Source: Microcystis wesenbergii NRERC-220
Lineage (GTDB): Bacteria > Cyanobacteriota > Cyanobacteriia > Cyanobacteriales > Microcystaceae
Direction: 5' to 3'
Assembly: GCF_032027425.1 (NCBI RefSeq)
Contig: NZ_JAVSJA010000001.1
Span: 496,001-560,000, forward strand
Length of the DNA stretch: 64,000 nucleotides
Shown here one piece after another: positions 17,459 to 26,812 of the stretch. Every line of letters starts with the position of its first letter. Within the stretch, counting starts at the first letter, position 1. Under the pieces are notes generated by a model, which had not been told where the DNA came from, made no database searches, and saw nothing but the letters and a program-made list of their open reading frames with translations. The translations under genes were made by a program, and so were the position numbers.

Positions 17459-19030
17459 TCAGCAATTTCCATAGCCACCACCGCCGGGGGTTTCAATAAT
17501 AAAAATATCACCAGGGTTCATTTCTACAGTCGCAGTACCGGGCAATTCTTCGATAGTTCCATCGTTTCTTTCCACGGCATTACGTCCTATTTTACCAGCT
17601 TTTCCTCCCGCCAGTCCAAAGGGGGTAATCAGGCGATTCCCCGACAGAATATTGGCGGTCATAGCCTCTTGAAATTTAATTCTTCTAATCACACCATCAC
17701 CTCCAGAATATTGTCCCTTACCGCCACTATCGTGGCGAATGCTAAAACTTTCTACTAACACAGGATAGCGCATTTCTAATACTTCTGGATCGGTGAGACG
17801 GGAATTAGTCATCTGGGTTTGCACGGCAGCGGTTCCCGCAAAATTTGCCCCCGCACCAGAACCGCCACAAATAGTCTCATAATATTGATATTCTTGATTG
17901 CCAAAAGTGAAATTATTCATCGTCCCTTGGCTGGCTGCTTGAATGCCTAAAGCACCGTATAAAGCATTAACTATTGCCTGGGAAGTTTCTACATTTCCTG
18001 CTACTACGGCCGCCGGATAAACGGGATTAAGAAAACAGCCAGATGGGATAATTAAATGGAGGGGTTTGAAACAGCCAGCATTTAAAGGGATTGCCTCCTC
18101 CACAAGGGTACGAAAAACGTATAAAACCGCCGCTCTTGTCACTGCTAGGGGTGCATTAAAATTATTATTTAACTGGTCAGATGTGCCAGTAAAATCGATG
18201 GTTGCTTGACAATTATCAATATCTATGCTAATTCTGACCTTGATGACAGCACCGTTATCCAGATAATAGGTAAATTCACCATCTTTTAAGACAGATATAG
18301 CTTTTCTAACCGCTAATTCCGCATTATCTTGAACGAACTGTTGATAGGCTTTAACCATAGCTAATCCGTAGCGATTAACCATATTATGTAATTCTCTTTC
18401 CCCCTTGGCATTAGCGGCTATTTGTGCTTGAAAATCGGCAATATTTTGGGCGATATTGCGCGCAGGAAAAGGACTATTACTTAAGTGATTAATTAATTCT
18501 TGTTCCCGAAACTGTCCCGCCGCTACCAGCAAAAAGTTATCGAATAAAATTCCTTCTTCGCTAATATGGACAGAATGGGGAGGCATAGAACCGGGGGTAA
18601 TTCCACCGATATCAGCTTGATGTCCCCGGGAGGCAAGATAAAATAATATTTCCTGATTTTGGTGGTCAAAAATAGGACTAATTACTGTGACATCTGGCAG
18701 GTGAGTACCGCCATTATAAGGATTATTGGCTAGATAAACGTTCCCCGGAAGAATCGTCTCGCCTTTATCCTGAATTAAGCTTTTGACACTATCGGACATA
18801 GAGCCTAAATGGACGGGAATATGAGGAGCATTAGCGATTAAATTTCCCATCTCATCAAAGATAGCACAGGAGAAGTCTAGGCGCTCTTTAATATTGACAC
18901 TTGCCGCCGTATTTTGCAGAGTAATCCCCATTTCTTCGGCAATAAATTGATAGAGATTTTTAAAGATTTCTAGATAAATAGGATCGGCAACGGTAGTTAT
19001 TTCTGTGCGGTGAGAATTGAGAGGGGACAT
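17459..19030 (-). CDS. Hydantoinase B/oxoprolinase family protein
   Basis: The 523-residue protein matches HyuB, the ATP-dependent hydantoinase/5-oxoprolinase B subunit: DPIYLEIFKNLYQFIAEEMG at the start, DFSCAIFDEMGNLIANAPHIPVHLGSM, NNPYNGGTHLPDVTV, and the Gly-rich C-terminal PGGGGYGNC. The family opens cyclic amides such as 5-oxoproline or hydantoins, usually with a HyuA partner or domain. No HyuA is next to it in this window: the upstream neighbour is a 60-residue gene on the opposite strand. The gene is intact. Confidence 0.88.
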   Translation of the reverse strand: MSPLNSHRTEITTVADPIYLEIFKNLYQFIAEEMGITLQNTAASVNIKERLDFSCAIFDEMGNLIANAPHIPVHLGSMSDSVKSLIQDKGETILPGNVYLANNPYNGGTHLPDVTVISPIFDHQNQEILFYLASRGHQADIGGITPGSMPPHSVHISEEGILFDNFLLVAAGQFREQELINHLSNSPFPARNIAQNIADFQAQIAANAKGERELHNMVNRYGLAMVKAYQQFVQDNAELAVRKAISVLKDGEFTYYLDNGAVIKVRISIDIDNCQATIDFTGTSDQLNNNFNAPLAVTRAAVLYVFRTLVEEAIPLNAGCFKPLHLIIPSGCFLNPVYPAAVVAGNVETSQAIVNALYGALGIQAASQGTMNNFTFGNQEYQYYETICGGSGAGANFAGTAAVQTQMTNSRLTDPEVLEMRYPVLVESFSIRHDSGGKGQYSGGDGVIRRIKFQEAMTANILSGNRLITPFGLAGGKAGKIGRNAVERNDGTIEELPGTATVEMNPGDIFIIETPGGGGYGNC

Positions 19031-19306
19031 AGGAAAGTCAGTTATCAGTGATCAGTGATTAGTTATTAGTATATCCCCTGCAAAAGCAGGTTATCGAGCC
19101 GCTATCTGGCTAAAATATCGAAAATATTAGATAAATTTGACATAATTTTAGGTTTTATGGATTTTATAGTTGTATATTGTCTTTTTTCTCTTCCTGTCTC
19201 GGAGTTTCCTGTCTCTTCACCTAACGGAAAATTTTTGATTTTTGCGGGAAAGCTACTGATACGGGCTGACTGATATATAATCGCAGTCAGTACCAGAGGG
19301 TGAATT
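19031..19306. other. Spacer with TCAGTTATCAGT-type short repeats
   Basis: Near 19035-19070 there are iterated TCAGTTATCAGTGATCAG motifs. Similar iterations occur at about 10030-10085, 56113-56155 and 56360-56440. The rest should hold the divergent promoters of the hyuB-like gene and the small gene at 19307. Confidence 0.5.
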
Positions 19307-19489
19307 ATGGATAAAACCAGCTTGATCGATAAAGTGAAACAAATGGCTAATAAACGCGATTATTTACTGCAATTGCGCGATCAACCCGACATTGGGGGTT
19401 TGAGATTGGATGTCAATCAAGCTCTTGAGGAGTTGGATGAGTTACTCGATGAGTTTCAAGCAACTTTTCCTGAAGAAAAACTTAGTTAA
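19307..19489 (+). CDS. Small conserved-looking acidic protein, function unknown
   Basis: The 60-residue frame is preceded by a good ribosome-binding site (AGAGGG, seven bases before the ATG). The protein is helical and highly charged (MDKTSLIDKVKQMANKRDYL..., then QALEELDELLDEFQATFPEE). No family was recognised. It lies at the border between housekeeping genes and the IS island. Confidence 0.6.
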   Translation: MDKTSLIDKVKQMANKRDYLLQLRDQPDIGGLRLDVNQALEELDELLDEFQATFPEEKLS

Positions 19490-19628
19490 CTATCCGACTC
19501 GACTGAATTGAGGTTTGTCCGATTGTGCTAATTTTCCCAAGTCATCGATCGCTTTGATCAGATCTTGGGAAGATATATCTTTAGTATCGGCTCGATTTTT
19601 TTCTAAAAACCCTTGACAAATGGCGAGA
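19490..19628 (-). pseudogene. C-terminal fragment of an unknown gene, cut by an ISKra4-type remnant
   Basis: The - strand reads ...RLAICQGFLEKNRADTKDIS... and ends QFSRVG before TAG at 19490, with gene-like composition. The frame has no start; it runs into a terminal repeat (GGGTGCATCTCACATTTGCC) at 19629. It looks like the surviving tail of a gene whose 5' part was lost. The stop is immediately next to the stop of the small + strand gene. Confidence 0.5.
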
Positions 19629-19765
19629 CGGGTGCATCTCACATTTGCCGAAATACCGACAATCAGCAATTATCAGTGAATCTTAAATCATTACAGATAT
19701 ATCAGCAGCTGCCTGTAAGCATCCCACCGAAAAACTAATGCGCTCCGGGGTTTGGGGGCGGCACT

Positions 19766-19907
19766 TCGACACATTTCGACATATTTCGACACATTTCGAC
19801 ACATTTCGACACATTTCGACAGGCTCAATGTCAAGGCTCAATGTCAAGGCTCAATGTCAAGGCTCAATGTCAAGGCTCAATGTCAAGGCTCAATGTCAAG
19901 GCTCAGT
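19766..19907. repeat. Two adjoining tandem arrays: 10-bp then 13-bp units
   Basis: From 19766 to about 19820 the unit ACATTTCGAC repeats with a 10-bp period. From about 19821 to 19907 the unit AGGCTCAATGTCA repeats with a 13-bp period, about seven times. The junction reads TTTCGACAGGCTC. There are no unique spacers, so it is not a CRISPR array. A GC-rich tail (GGCCGCGCC, then GGGGGGTTTGGGGGG) follows. Confidence 0.92.
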
Positions 19908-20063
19908 GGCCGCGCCACGGCCCCAACGGGGGGTTTGGGGGGTAGAACCCCCCAAAAGCTGGGATTGAGTGATAAAATCGGGCATTACTTCCGATTTTAG
20001 CCGAGAGTTTCCCCGTAAAAATCCCAACTTGCTAGATTTACAAAAATGAGATGCACCCGACTC

Positions 20064-20389
20064 ATTGGCACTCAACAACAAGCAACACTTTTCCAGATAG
20101 AGGCTCCATTGGGTGTAGGCTTTGATCTCCAGTTTTTGAGCTTGTTTCTCACTCACACTCAATCGTCCAATAATGCTATCGATACTCCGTTTGCGGCCAC
20201 TCGTTGTGCCACTACTTGTGGCCATAAAAAAATCCCGCTCTCTGGACTGACATGCTCAAGCAGATGCTTTCGCACTACCTCCTCAATCCCTGCTAATGTT
20301 TTCACCTGTTCCGGGTCAGTTTCTTCATACAATAAGGCGGCGATAGCTTGAGCGTGAGCTTGAATTTGGGCTTTTTTGTCAGTATCCAT
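20064..20389 (-). pseudogene. ISKra4-family transposase, N-terminal fragment
   Basis: The start MDTDKKAQIQAHAQAIAALL and the following SGRKRSIDSIIGRLSVSEKQAQ match the N-terminus of the intact ISKra4 transposase at 28788-29849. A frameshift lies at about 20160-20225, and the frame ends near 20064. The catalytic domain is missing. Confidence 0.7.
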
Positions 20390-20491
20390 AAGTCTCTTAC
20401 TATGTAGGTGATCTACTCATAGTGTAGCTCCATCTCAGAAAACCAGATTTAAGTATTTATGCTCATGGCAAAAGTGGGATGCACTCCTTTT

Positions 20492-20635
20492 ATGTCCCTT
20501 GTTGCTACTACTCGGAAATTAGGAATCAGCTTTTTTGAGTATGTTCGTGACCGCATTTCCCAACTTGGTAATATTCCCTCTTTGGCAACTATTATTCGTG
20601 AGCAGTCTTCTCTCAATCACTTTGCTTGTTCATGA
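20492..20635 (+). pseudogene. Transposase C-terminal fragment
   Basis: The 47-codon frame (MSLVATTRKLGISFFEYV..., ending in FACS) looks like the tail of a DDE transposase of IS66 type, whose C-termini have a similar SLIAT...FF...L pattern. It has no N-terminal part. It directly follows the ISKra4-type remnant. Confidence 0.4.
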
Positions 20636-20866
20636 ATACCAGAATAACTCCTGACCCCGATATATTGAGGGGATACGGTTTAAGGTTAACATTGAGAGTA
20701 TCAATAGTCTGCTCAGACATCTCTGCCGACAACCGGGTAGTTTCAAAAATGAAGCATAAAGTATTTTTTTATGTCCGGTGCCTGACCCTCTTTCACTCTT
20801 TTCTTTCCTTCACCTTGGCAGTAGTGGTTATCGGTTTGGTTGTCAACGCGATCTCTAATCCTATTT

Positions 20867-21192
20867 AGGGTTTGCTGAAAAAGTTTTTCCTGGGGGCAGG
20901 CTTCGGCCGTGAGCTCAGCGTTCGACAAAAGCTCACGCCGAGGTCCGAACGGGTGTGGGGTGTGGGGTGTAGGCTTCGGCCGTGAGCTCAGCGTTCGACA
21001 AAAGCTCACGCCGAGGTCCGAACGGGTGTAGGGTGTAGGGTTTTACCCATTTTCAGGGGGTCAATTACCTAATTTTCAGGGAAAAAGTCCCTAAATTTCC
21101 CCCCCGATCACTGCAAGGGCTGGCAGTTTTTGATTTCAAAAAAGCCTAAAAATATTATCCAACAAGGTTTTTAGATTTATTCAGCAACCCCC
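20867..21192. mobile_element. MITE family 1, copy 3 (326 bp, enlarged)
   Basis: The ends AGGGTTTGCTGAAAAAG and TTCAGCAACCCCC are flanked by a 4-bp duplication, ATTT. The copy is longer than the 216-bp copies because its GTGTGGGG block contains two REP-like palindromes (20899-20952 and 20972-21026). It ends ten bases before the start of the FUSC-like gene. Confidence 0.9.
20899..21026. repeat. REP-like palindromes, copies 2 and 3
   Basis: Two nearly identical units start GGCTTCGGCCGTGAGCTC and end CCGAGGTCCGAACGGG. In each, GTGAGCT pairs with AGCTCAC. They are separated by a short TGTGGGG run and lie inside MITE family 1 copy 3. Confidence 0.85.
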
Positions 21193-21202
21193 ATTTACAG
21201 TC

Positions 21203-21601
21203 ATGAAGAAAATTCACCCCGAGTTGAGTAAACTAAGGTTCTTCTATGGTATCCAGTCAGCGATCGCCATAGCCCTACCCTTGCTCATCGGCCTCTTGAT
21301 GGGTAATCTCAAGCCCTTCATTTTACCCGCTCTGGCCGCATTTTTGATTAATTTATTCCTGGGTAGCCTGTCTGTGAGTTACCGAGATAAATTATTAGGA
21401 GTGGCGATCGCTACCTTAGGCTGTGCCGGGGTCATGAGTCTGGGAACAGTAAGTGGCCAGATGCCTTGGTTGCTGGTTATCTTCACTTTTCCCTTGTTGC
21501 TGCTCTTCAACTTTATCGTTGTGCTGGGAAGTACAGCTACGGCCATCGGACAGGTAGTGGCGGCGTTGTCAGATGTAAAGATGAATCAAGCAAAAGTGTA
21601 G
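21203..21601 (+). pseudogene. FUSC/aromatic-acid-exporter-like membrane protein, truncated by IS1
   Basis: The 132-residue frame has three to four hydrophobic segments (IQSAIAIALPLLIGLLMG, ILPALAAFLINLFLGSL, LLGVAIATLGCAGVMSLG, LLVIFTFPLLLLFNFIVVLG). It resembles the N-terminal membrane half of FUSC-family proteins, which are usually 350 residues or more. From base 21562 the sequence is the end of an IS1-type element (GGCGTTGTCAGATG), so the last ~13 residues are IS-derived and the rest of the gene is missing. Confidence 0.65.
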
Positions 21602-21795
21602 GGAACTGGAACATCCTTAAACTTAAGGTAATGAATTAGAAGCGGTAGGGAATTTTCTAACATTTTGACACATTTTGAATAGCAGAGAGTCTGATGATGA
21701 AGACGCGCTAAGTAATGACGTAATCTTGTATTTTCTACCTCTACCCTTGTCCTATAAGTTTTGCTAACAATCTGATCCCCGTCAGGGATAAATAT
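21562..21795 (-). mobile_element. IS1-family remnant (transposase C-terminal end)
   Basis: The + strand terminal sequence GGCGTTGTCAGATG equals the left end of the IS1 at 63109. On the - strand, from about 21780 to 21587, the frame encodes the tail of an IS1 transposase: IVSKTYRTRVEVENTRLRHY, then HYLKFKDVPVP. The remainder is lost at the junction with the IS5-type element at 21796. Confidence 0.8.
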
Positions 21796-22023
21796 TAGAC
21801 CTCTTGCAAAAGTCTTTCGTGATATAATAAAGGGTTATTTATTTTTGCCAATACTCTCACGAGACAGCGATCGCCACAATGAGATAGTGTTGCCAGCGTA
21901 ATAAAAGAGTTTTTTGGTGATACTGTTTAAAATCTGTCCTTAATAGATAAAAAACAGAATAAGAGTAGGAAATTTGCCGAAACGAATAGGTTATGTCGAA
22001 AGAAATTTAAGCGTTTAACGGGA

Positions 22024-22901
22024 ATGAGTCGCCGAAATTTCTATCTGATTGTTAACATCATTAAAGAATACGAAAAAAAGAAGAATAAGCTGGGTCGTCC
22101 TTGTAGATTAATCCCAGAAGATCAGGTTTTAATAGCTATTCAATACTGGCGGGAATATCGGACTTATTTTCACATTGGGTGCGAGTGGGGAGTCTCAGAG
22201 TCGATGGTTTGTCGAACTGTGCATAAAGTCGAAAACTTATTGATAAAATCGGGAAAATTATCCCTACCTGGACAAAAAGAATTAAGAAAATTATCCGACC
22301 CAGACACCGTTCTAGTCATCGATGTGATGGAAAGTCCTATTGAAAGACCAAAGAAAGGGCAAAAAGGGTTTTAAGTACCTAAGCAAAATTAATTACACAT
22401 ATCTAAACACCTCTTGCCTCTTGCAAGAGTGCCTCTTGCCTATCTTCACTAGGAAATTAATTTTGCACGACTACTTATAGTGGAAAACAAAAGGAACATA
22501 CTTTGAAGACGCAGGTGATTATTGATTTAAAAACGAAGAAGATAATGTGTTTAAGGCATGGAAAAGGAAGAATGCACGATTTTAAATTATTCCAAAAAAG
22601 TCAAGTAAAATTACCTAAAACAATAAAATTATTAGCAGATAAAGGCTACCAAGGAATTGTAAAAATTCATGAACTAAGTGAGATTCCTATTAGGAAACCA
22701 AGAGGAAAGAATTACTCGGAGGAGCAGAGGAAATATAATCGGGAATTAGGGAGAATAAGAGTAGCTGTAGAAAATGTTAATCGCTGTTTAAAAATCTTCA
22801 AAATTCTCTCTTACCCCTATCGAAATCGCCGATATAAATTTGGATTAAGAAGTCATTTAATCGCTGGAATTTACAATAACGATTTAGGTTCAAAAGCCTA
22901 A
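22024..22901 (+). pseudogene. IS5-type transposase, copy C, interrupted by a MITE
   Basis: The N-part reads MSRRNFYLIVNIIKEYEKKK... with HIGCEWGVSESMVCRTVHKVE (helix-turn-helix), VLVIDVMESPIERPKKGQKG, and then the MITE. Removing the MITE and one TA restores ...QKGF-YSGKQKEHTLKTQ.... The C-part has LRHGKGRMHDFKLF, LADKGYQGI and a late VENVNRCLKIFKIL. This is the DDE pattern of the family. It can be active only if the MITE is excised. Confidence 0.85.
22374..22475. mobile_element. MITE family 2, in the IS5-type copy C (102 bp)
   Basis: The ends AGTACCTAAGCAAAATTAATT and AATTAATTTTGCACGACTACT are partly complementary, and TA is duplicated on both sides. The middle holds CCTCTTGCCTCTTGCAAGAG. 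Identical copies are at 25828-25929 and 33297-33398. Confidence 0.9.
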
Positions 22902-23945
22902 GCAAAAAACTAACTATATTCTTTTAATTTAGCTGAGAATAACAAGCTAGATATCTTTGTCGTGCGAATAATGTATTGAGAGTTGATTAACCGTATCTGT
23001 GGAAAAATAATGGTGGAAAGATCATAAATTTAGAAGTTCAAAGACGAAATAGATAAACCCTCCATTATACCATAAAAAATTTTTGCAAGAGGTCTAATTA
23101 GTATTTTTTAGTATTTATGTACTTAAGCACTGGTCAATGATAAGTAAAAGTTATCTATATCTAAATTGACTAATTAAAGAAAAAATCGCTCAAAAAAAAC
23201 ATAAAAATGTTATAATAAAATCAATAAACTTCAGCAATAAATTTGAAAATTGATTAACGAAAACTGCCAATTTTTACTAACAGAATCAGAAACATTACCA
23301 ACAACAATTGATTGTTTAATTCAACATATTCCTCTCGAAACTCAGGGGGGATTTACTGCCTCAGACTTGTATCAAATATTAGTCAGGGCGGCCAGCAATT
23401 GCGACAGCATTTAAAACACAGCTAAAATGCTTAAAAATTCTAGCTGTGGTCGAAATATTCGCCATCATTTAGACAAAATAAATGATTTTGATACTTTAGA
23501 ATCCCAAGTTAATCTAGCCTTACAAAGTCAGGTATTGCCAAGAATCAAAAAAAGAAAGCTTAAGTTGGCAATTGACCTAAATTTAATTCCTTATTATGGT
23601 GAACCATCTGATAGCGAAAAACCTTATATTTACCGAAGTCAGGCTAAACAGGGAACTTGCTCATTTTATGCTTATGCGACCTTATATCTTATTAAAAAAG
23701 GAAAAAGATTAACTTTAGCTATTAGAGGAATTCGGAATACGGACACAACTGTCGCCATTATTACCTATTTATTAGCATTAGGCTCTCTTCTAAAGATAGA
23801 TTTTAAAACTCTTTATTTAGACCGAGGCTTTTTTAGTATTGCTGTTATTCGTTGGCTACAAGCTTTGAAAATACCTTTCATTATGCCAGCAATTATTCGA
23901 GGTAAAACAGGGGGAATTAAGCAATTGATTCAAGGAAATAAAAGT

Positions 23946-25367
23946 GGCTCTTCGTTACTCTTTATGCTAAATCAACAGACAAGATGCCAAGACAACATAC
24001 TTCTAACCCAAAAATTTCGAAAGTTTCTAAAGCCATAGCCTCTTCGTTTTATTAGTTTAAGTTTATTGTTGATTCCCTCGACTAATCCATTCGTTGTCCT
24101 TCGCTCGAAATAACTAATGATTTCTCCAAACCAGTTTCGGATTGTTTGACAACTCTTGGTAAAAACACTGGAGGATTTTGCCAACCATTCCGAGATGGAT
24201 AGCATTCCCTCTGTCGGATTCTTTGAGGTTTCGTAAATCCTTCTGAATTCTTCCTTTAATTCGTGCATCTCTTTCAAATTTAGCCAAGTTTTTTTGATAG
24301 CTTCTAGTTTGATTTTTTGGGGTTCCGTTAAATCTTCTTCATTTTTTAACAGGCTATATTTACTTCGCTTTAAAACTTCTAGCTTCGCTTCTTTTTCCGC
24401 TTTCTGTTTTTTATTTTTCCGCGCTTCTACGGCTCTTTTTTCCGCTCTTCTCTGTTCGTCTAACTCTTGATTAATTTGTTTCATTACATGGAATCTATCA
24501 GCGACTACCTCGGCCGACGGCATCAATTCTTTTACCAGATTTTTATAGGACAACCAAAGATCTATGCTTACTTCTTCAATTGGCTCTAACACCTCTTTTC
24601 CCCAGCCCGTAAGGGTTTTCTTAAACTCTTCTTGTGTTCGCTTCTCCAGAATAGCTATTAGTTTTCCCGTATCTAAATTTACTAAAACTGCACAGTAATT
24701 TTTTTGTCCCTTCACTAGAGCGATTTCATCAATTCCTAGTCTTTTTAATTCCGATAAATCTGGCTCGGTAATTTCTTCAGCGATGTCCTCTAGCATTCTT
24801 TGAATCTCTTCTTCCGTTACGTCATTTCTTCGGCTAACATTTAAAATATCTCCTGATTTTAATTGTTCAAGTATATTCTCGGCTAGTCTTTTCGTATAGG
24901 TTCGTTTACTGGCGACAAAATCTAACTCTTCGCTAAAGGGCTTCTGACAATTATCGCACTTAAATTGACGACGATTAACTTGTAGGTACACTGGTTGGCC
25001 TGAGAGCGGTAAATCTTTGACTAAATGTCGATGATTTTGGTGTAGTTTATCGCTCTCTAACCCACAACGAGGACAGATTGCTTTTTTCTTTTTCGATTCG
25101 ATTCGTCAAACTATACCGACATTTTCTAGGTGTCGATAGCCTTGAATAGAGGTTCCTTCTAGGTTCAAAAATTTGTCAAGTATCATAAGTAAAATACTCT
25201 GGTTTTTGGCTATTATATTAAATCTTAACTCAATTGTCTATCTTTTGGTATTAACCTGTTTGTGTCTAAAATTTCTCCCTGTATAGATTTCAGCTATTTT
25301 TGAGCGTAAGCACTATCATCGAATTTTATTTTAAGTTAATTATTTGCATAACAATTACCGAAGAGCC
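23946..25367 (-). mobile_element. ISL3-family element, copy B (1422 bp)
   Basis: The element has the same length and ends (GGCTCTTCG) as copy A. It is flanked by a perfect 8-bp target duplication, ATAAAAGT (23938-23945 and 25368-25375). ISH3 copy 2 has the empty site at about 32748, which proves the insertion. Confidence 0.95.
23972..25186 (-). pseudogene. ISL3-family transposase, copy B, with one in-frame TGA
   Basis: From the natural ATG at 25186 the frame reads MILDKF... to a TGA at codon 27 (25106-25108). It then stays open to the end, including zinc fingers, LGIDEIALVKG and VADRFHVMKQINQELDEQRR. From the GTG at 24991 it gives 339 residues. The same TGA is in copy A. Either these are amplified defective copies, or the stop is bypassed or avoided by a later start. 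Confidence 0.85.
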
Positions 25368-25827
25368 ATAAAAGTTATCAAACTACTTATACTATGGGGC
25401 AAGACCAAAATAATTGTGTAACTTTTGATTTATGGATAGTTTGTAAGTACAAAAAAGGCAAAAGAAACCAGCATGGAATTGAATATTTTGCTTATGTAGT
25501 TTATTTGCCATCTATTAAACTAGATTATATTCATACTGCTTATCGTCAACGTTTTGGCATTGAGACTAGCTATAGAATTAAAAATATTTGTCGCCTTAAA
25601 ACTCCCAATAAAAAGCCAGTTATTCGCTTATTATTTATCGGAATTTCCTTTCTTCTTGTTAATATTTGGGTTAATTTATTATGGCGAAAAGTTTGTTTTC
25701 CGAGACGTGGGGGACGCTTAATTTATCGAGAGTTATTTACTTTTCAACAAATGCTCTCGTTTTTAAGGCAAGCCGTTGATAAAATCTATCAAGTTGTTGA
25801 TACCATCTATTTGCCTTCTGGCTAATA

Positions 25828-25929
25828 AGTACCTAAGCAAAATTAATTACACATATCTAAACACCTCTTGCCTCTTGCAAGAGTGCCTCTTGCCTATCTT
25901 CACTAGGAAATTAATTTTGCACGACTACT
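25828..25929. mobile_element. MITE family 2, in ISH3 copy 1 (102 bp)
   Basis: It is identical in ends and length to the copy at 22374, with TA on both sides, directly after the ISH3 transposase stop. The same insertion is present at the same site in ISH3 copy 2, so it was present before the ISH3 element duplicated. Confidence 0.9.
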
Positions 25930-26217
25930 TAGCAATAGTCTTTTTTCTTAAACATAAGTTTTCTTAATTAATTTCTCTAAGTATTTTGTATCAGATGTTA
26001 CTAAATACTCTGGTTATTCAAACTTTTCCATCTACTGAAAGTAGCCAAAATTCACGCTCAAATCACCGATAGCAGAAAAGGGTAGCAACGCAAAGCGGGA
26101 CAAAATCCAGCAGTTGAGATAGCAAAGAAACCTTGACGAGAGGTCAGCGCTGGGTAGTTCACGCATTGTGTTATAATTATGGCCAAGCCCTCAAGGGATT
26201 TGAAAAGGAGTAACACC

Positions 26218-26487
26218 ATGAGCCTATCTTCAGAAGCCTATCGCCAGGCCCTCGTGCGGGATGGAGAACGGCGCTATCGCGAATGGCACCAAAATTATCA
26301 CAACTACTGCCGTCAATCAACGGCGGAATACCAAGCTCGTTGGGACCAACAACGTCCAACAAAGCCTTGGATTTCCTCGGAAGCCTACCGCCAATTTTTA
26401 GTCAAAGATGGGGAGCGGCGTTTTGCGGAATGGCATGGCGAGTTTTTAGACTATCAACGACAATTTCTGGTCCGTCAATCCACCTAA
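26218..26487 (+). CDS. Small protein with an internal 30-residue duplication, function unknown
   Basis: The start ATG 26218 is preceded by AAAAGGAG at good spacing, and by TATAAT at about 26171, so it looks expressed. The 89-residue product contains two similar units: SSEAYRQALVRDGERRYREW and SSEAYRQFLVKDGERRFAEW. Each is followed by an aromatic- and Gln-rich stretch. The two units share roughly two thirds of residues. No family was recognised, and no signal peptide or membrane helix is present. It is one of the very few non-transposase genes in the IS island. A longer frame back to 26179 is possible but lacks the ribosome-binding site. Confidence 0.6.
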   Translation: MSLSSEAYRQALVRDGERRYREWHQNYHNYCRQSTAEYQARWDQQRPTKPWISSEAYRQFLVKDGERRFAEWHGEFLDYQRQFLVRQST

Positions 26488-26549
26488 ACGGATGTCAACG
26501 AATCCGCATTACAGCAATCTCTGAAAATAGTGGCTAGAGTCCAGGAAAA

Positions 26550-26682
26550 AATAGCTAATAACTCGATGTGCAACTATATTTTTAGTCTTGATTTACAAGG
26601 CTTTCAGAAATTAGCAGAGATAAAGTATCCTCTGGAACCCTGATTCTGTCGTTTTTAGTTGCACATCGCGTTAATAGCTATT
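26550..26682. repeat. 133-bp element with 26-bp imperfect inverted ends
   Basis: AATAGCTAATAACTCGATGTG at the left matches, in reverse complement, CACATCGCGTTAATAGCTATT at the right, with a few mismatches. The interior has no frame. It resembles a MITE of a family not otherwise present here. Confidence 0.75.
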
Positions 26683-26812
26683 TTCAATAGTCGTGACTAA
26701 CATCTGAGAGTGCAATTCCTTTCTCCGAGAGGGATTGCGCTTTGAGGTGATCAACTAAGTCTGTCATTACGTAACCGTTCAGGGGGGGACGAAATCTGCT
26801 AATCTAAGGGGC

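Larger units (their letters stand above)
19629..20486. mobile_element. Degenerate ISKra4-type remnant with internal tandem repeats
   Basis: The left end GGGTGCATCTCACATTTGCC and the right end, read in reverse, GGAGTGCATCCCACTTTTGCC form imperfect terminal repeats. Inside are a truncated ISKra4-type transposase start on the - strand and two adjoining tandem arrays. A further copy of GAGATGCACCC is internal, at 20048. The element cannot move by itself. Confidence 0.5.
21796..23096 (+). mobile_element. IS5-type element, copy C, carrying a MITE
   Basis: The terminal repeats TAGACCTCTTGCAAAA and TTTTGCAAGAGGTCTA enclose a two-part transposase. A 102-bp MITE of family 2 (22374-22475) lies in the coding sequence. 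The sequence differs clearly from IS5-type copies A and B, so it is a separate lineage with similar ends. Confidence 0.85.
23250..25825 (+). pseudogene. ISH3-type (IS4-superfamily) transposase, copy 1
   Basis: The frame begins with TTG at 23250 or earlier, meets TAA at 23412-23414, then continues from MLKNSSCGRNIRHHL through LAIDLNLIPYYG (first catalytic Asp) and LYLDRGFFSIAVIRWL (second) to GNK at 23943. After ISL3 copy B it resumes, with AYRQRFGIETSYRIK holding the catalytic Glu, to 25825. The TAA is shared with copy 2. Family assignment comes from the motif order and could be checked in ISfinder. Confidence 0.8.
23097..26037 (+). mobile_element. ISH3-type element, copy 1 (left end missing, carries ISL3 copy B)
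   Basis: The right end ACTTTTCCATCTACTG (to 26037) matches copy 2 at 31846-33506. The first ~55 bases of the element are absent: it begins abruptly beside the IS5-type copy C. ISL3 copy B lies inside at 23946-25367, and a family-2 MITE near the right end. Confidence 0.8.

Noticed and set aside
19766-19907. Possible CRISPR array
   Set aside because: The periods are 10 and 13 bp with no unique spacers, and no cas genes are present.
20743-21009. Open frame on the - strand (88 codons)
   Set aside because: It runs through MITE family 1 copy 3 and a REP-like palindrome; the translation is an artefact of the repeat.
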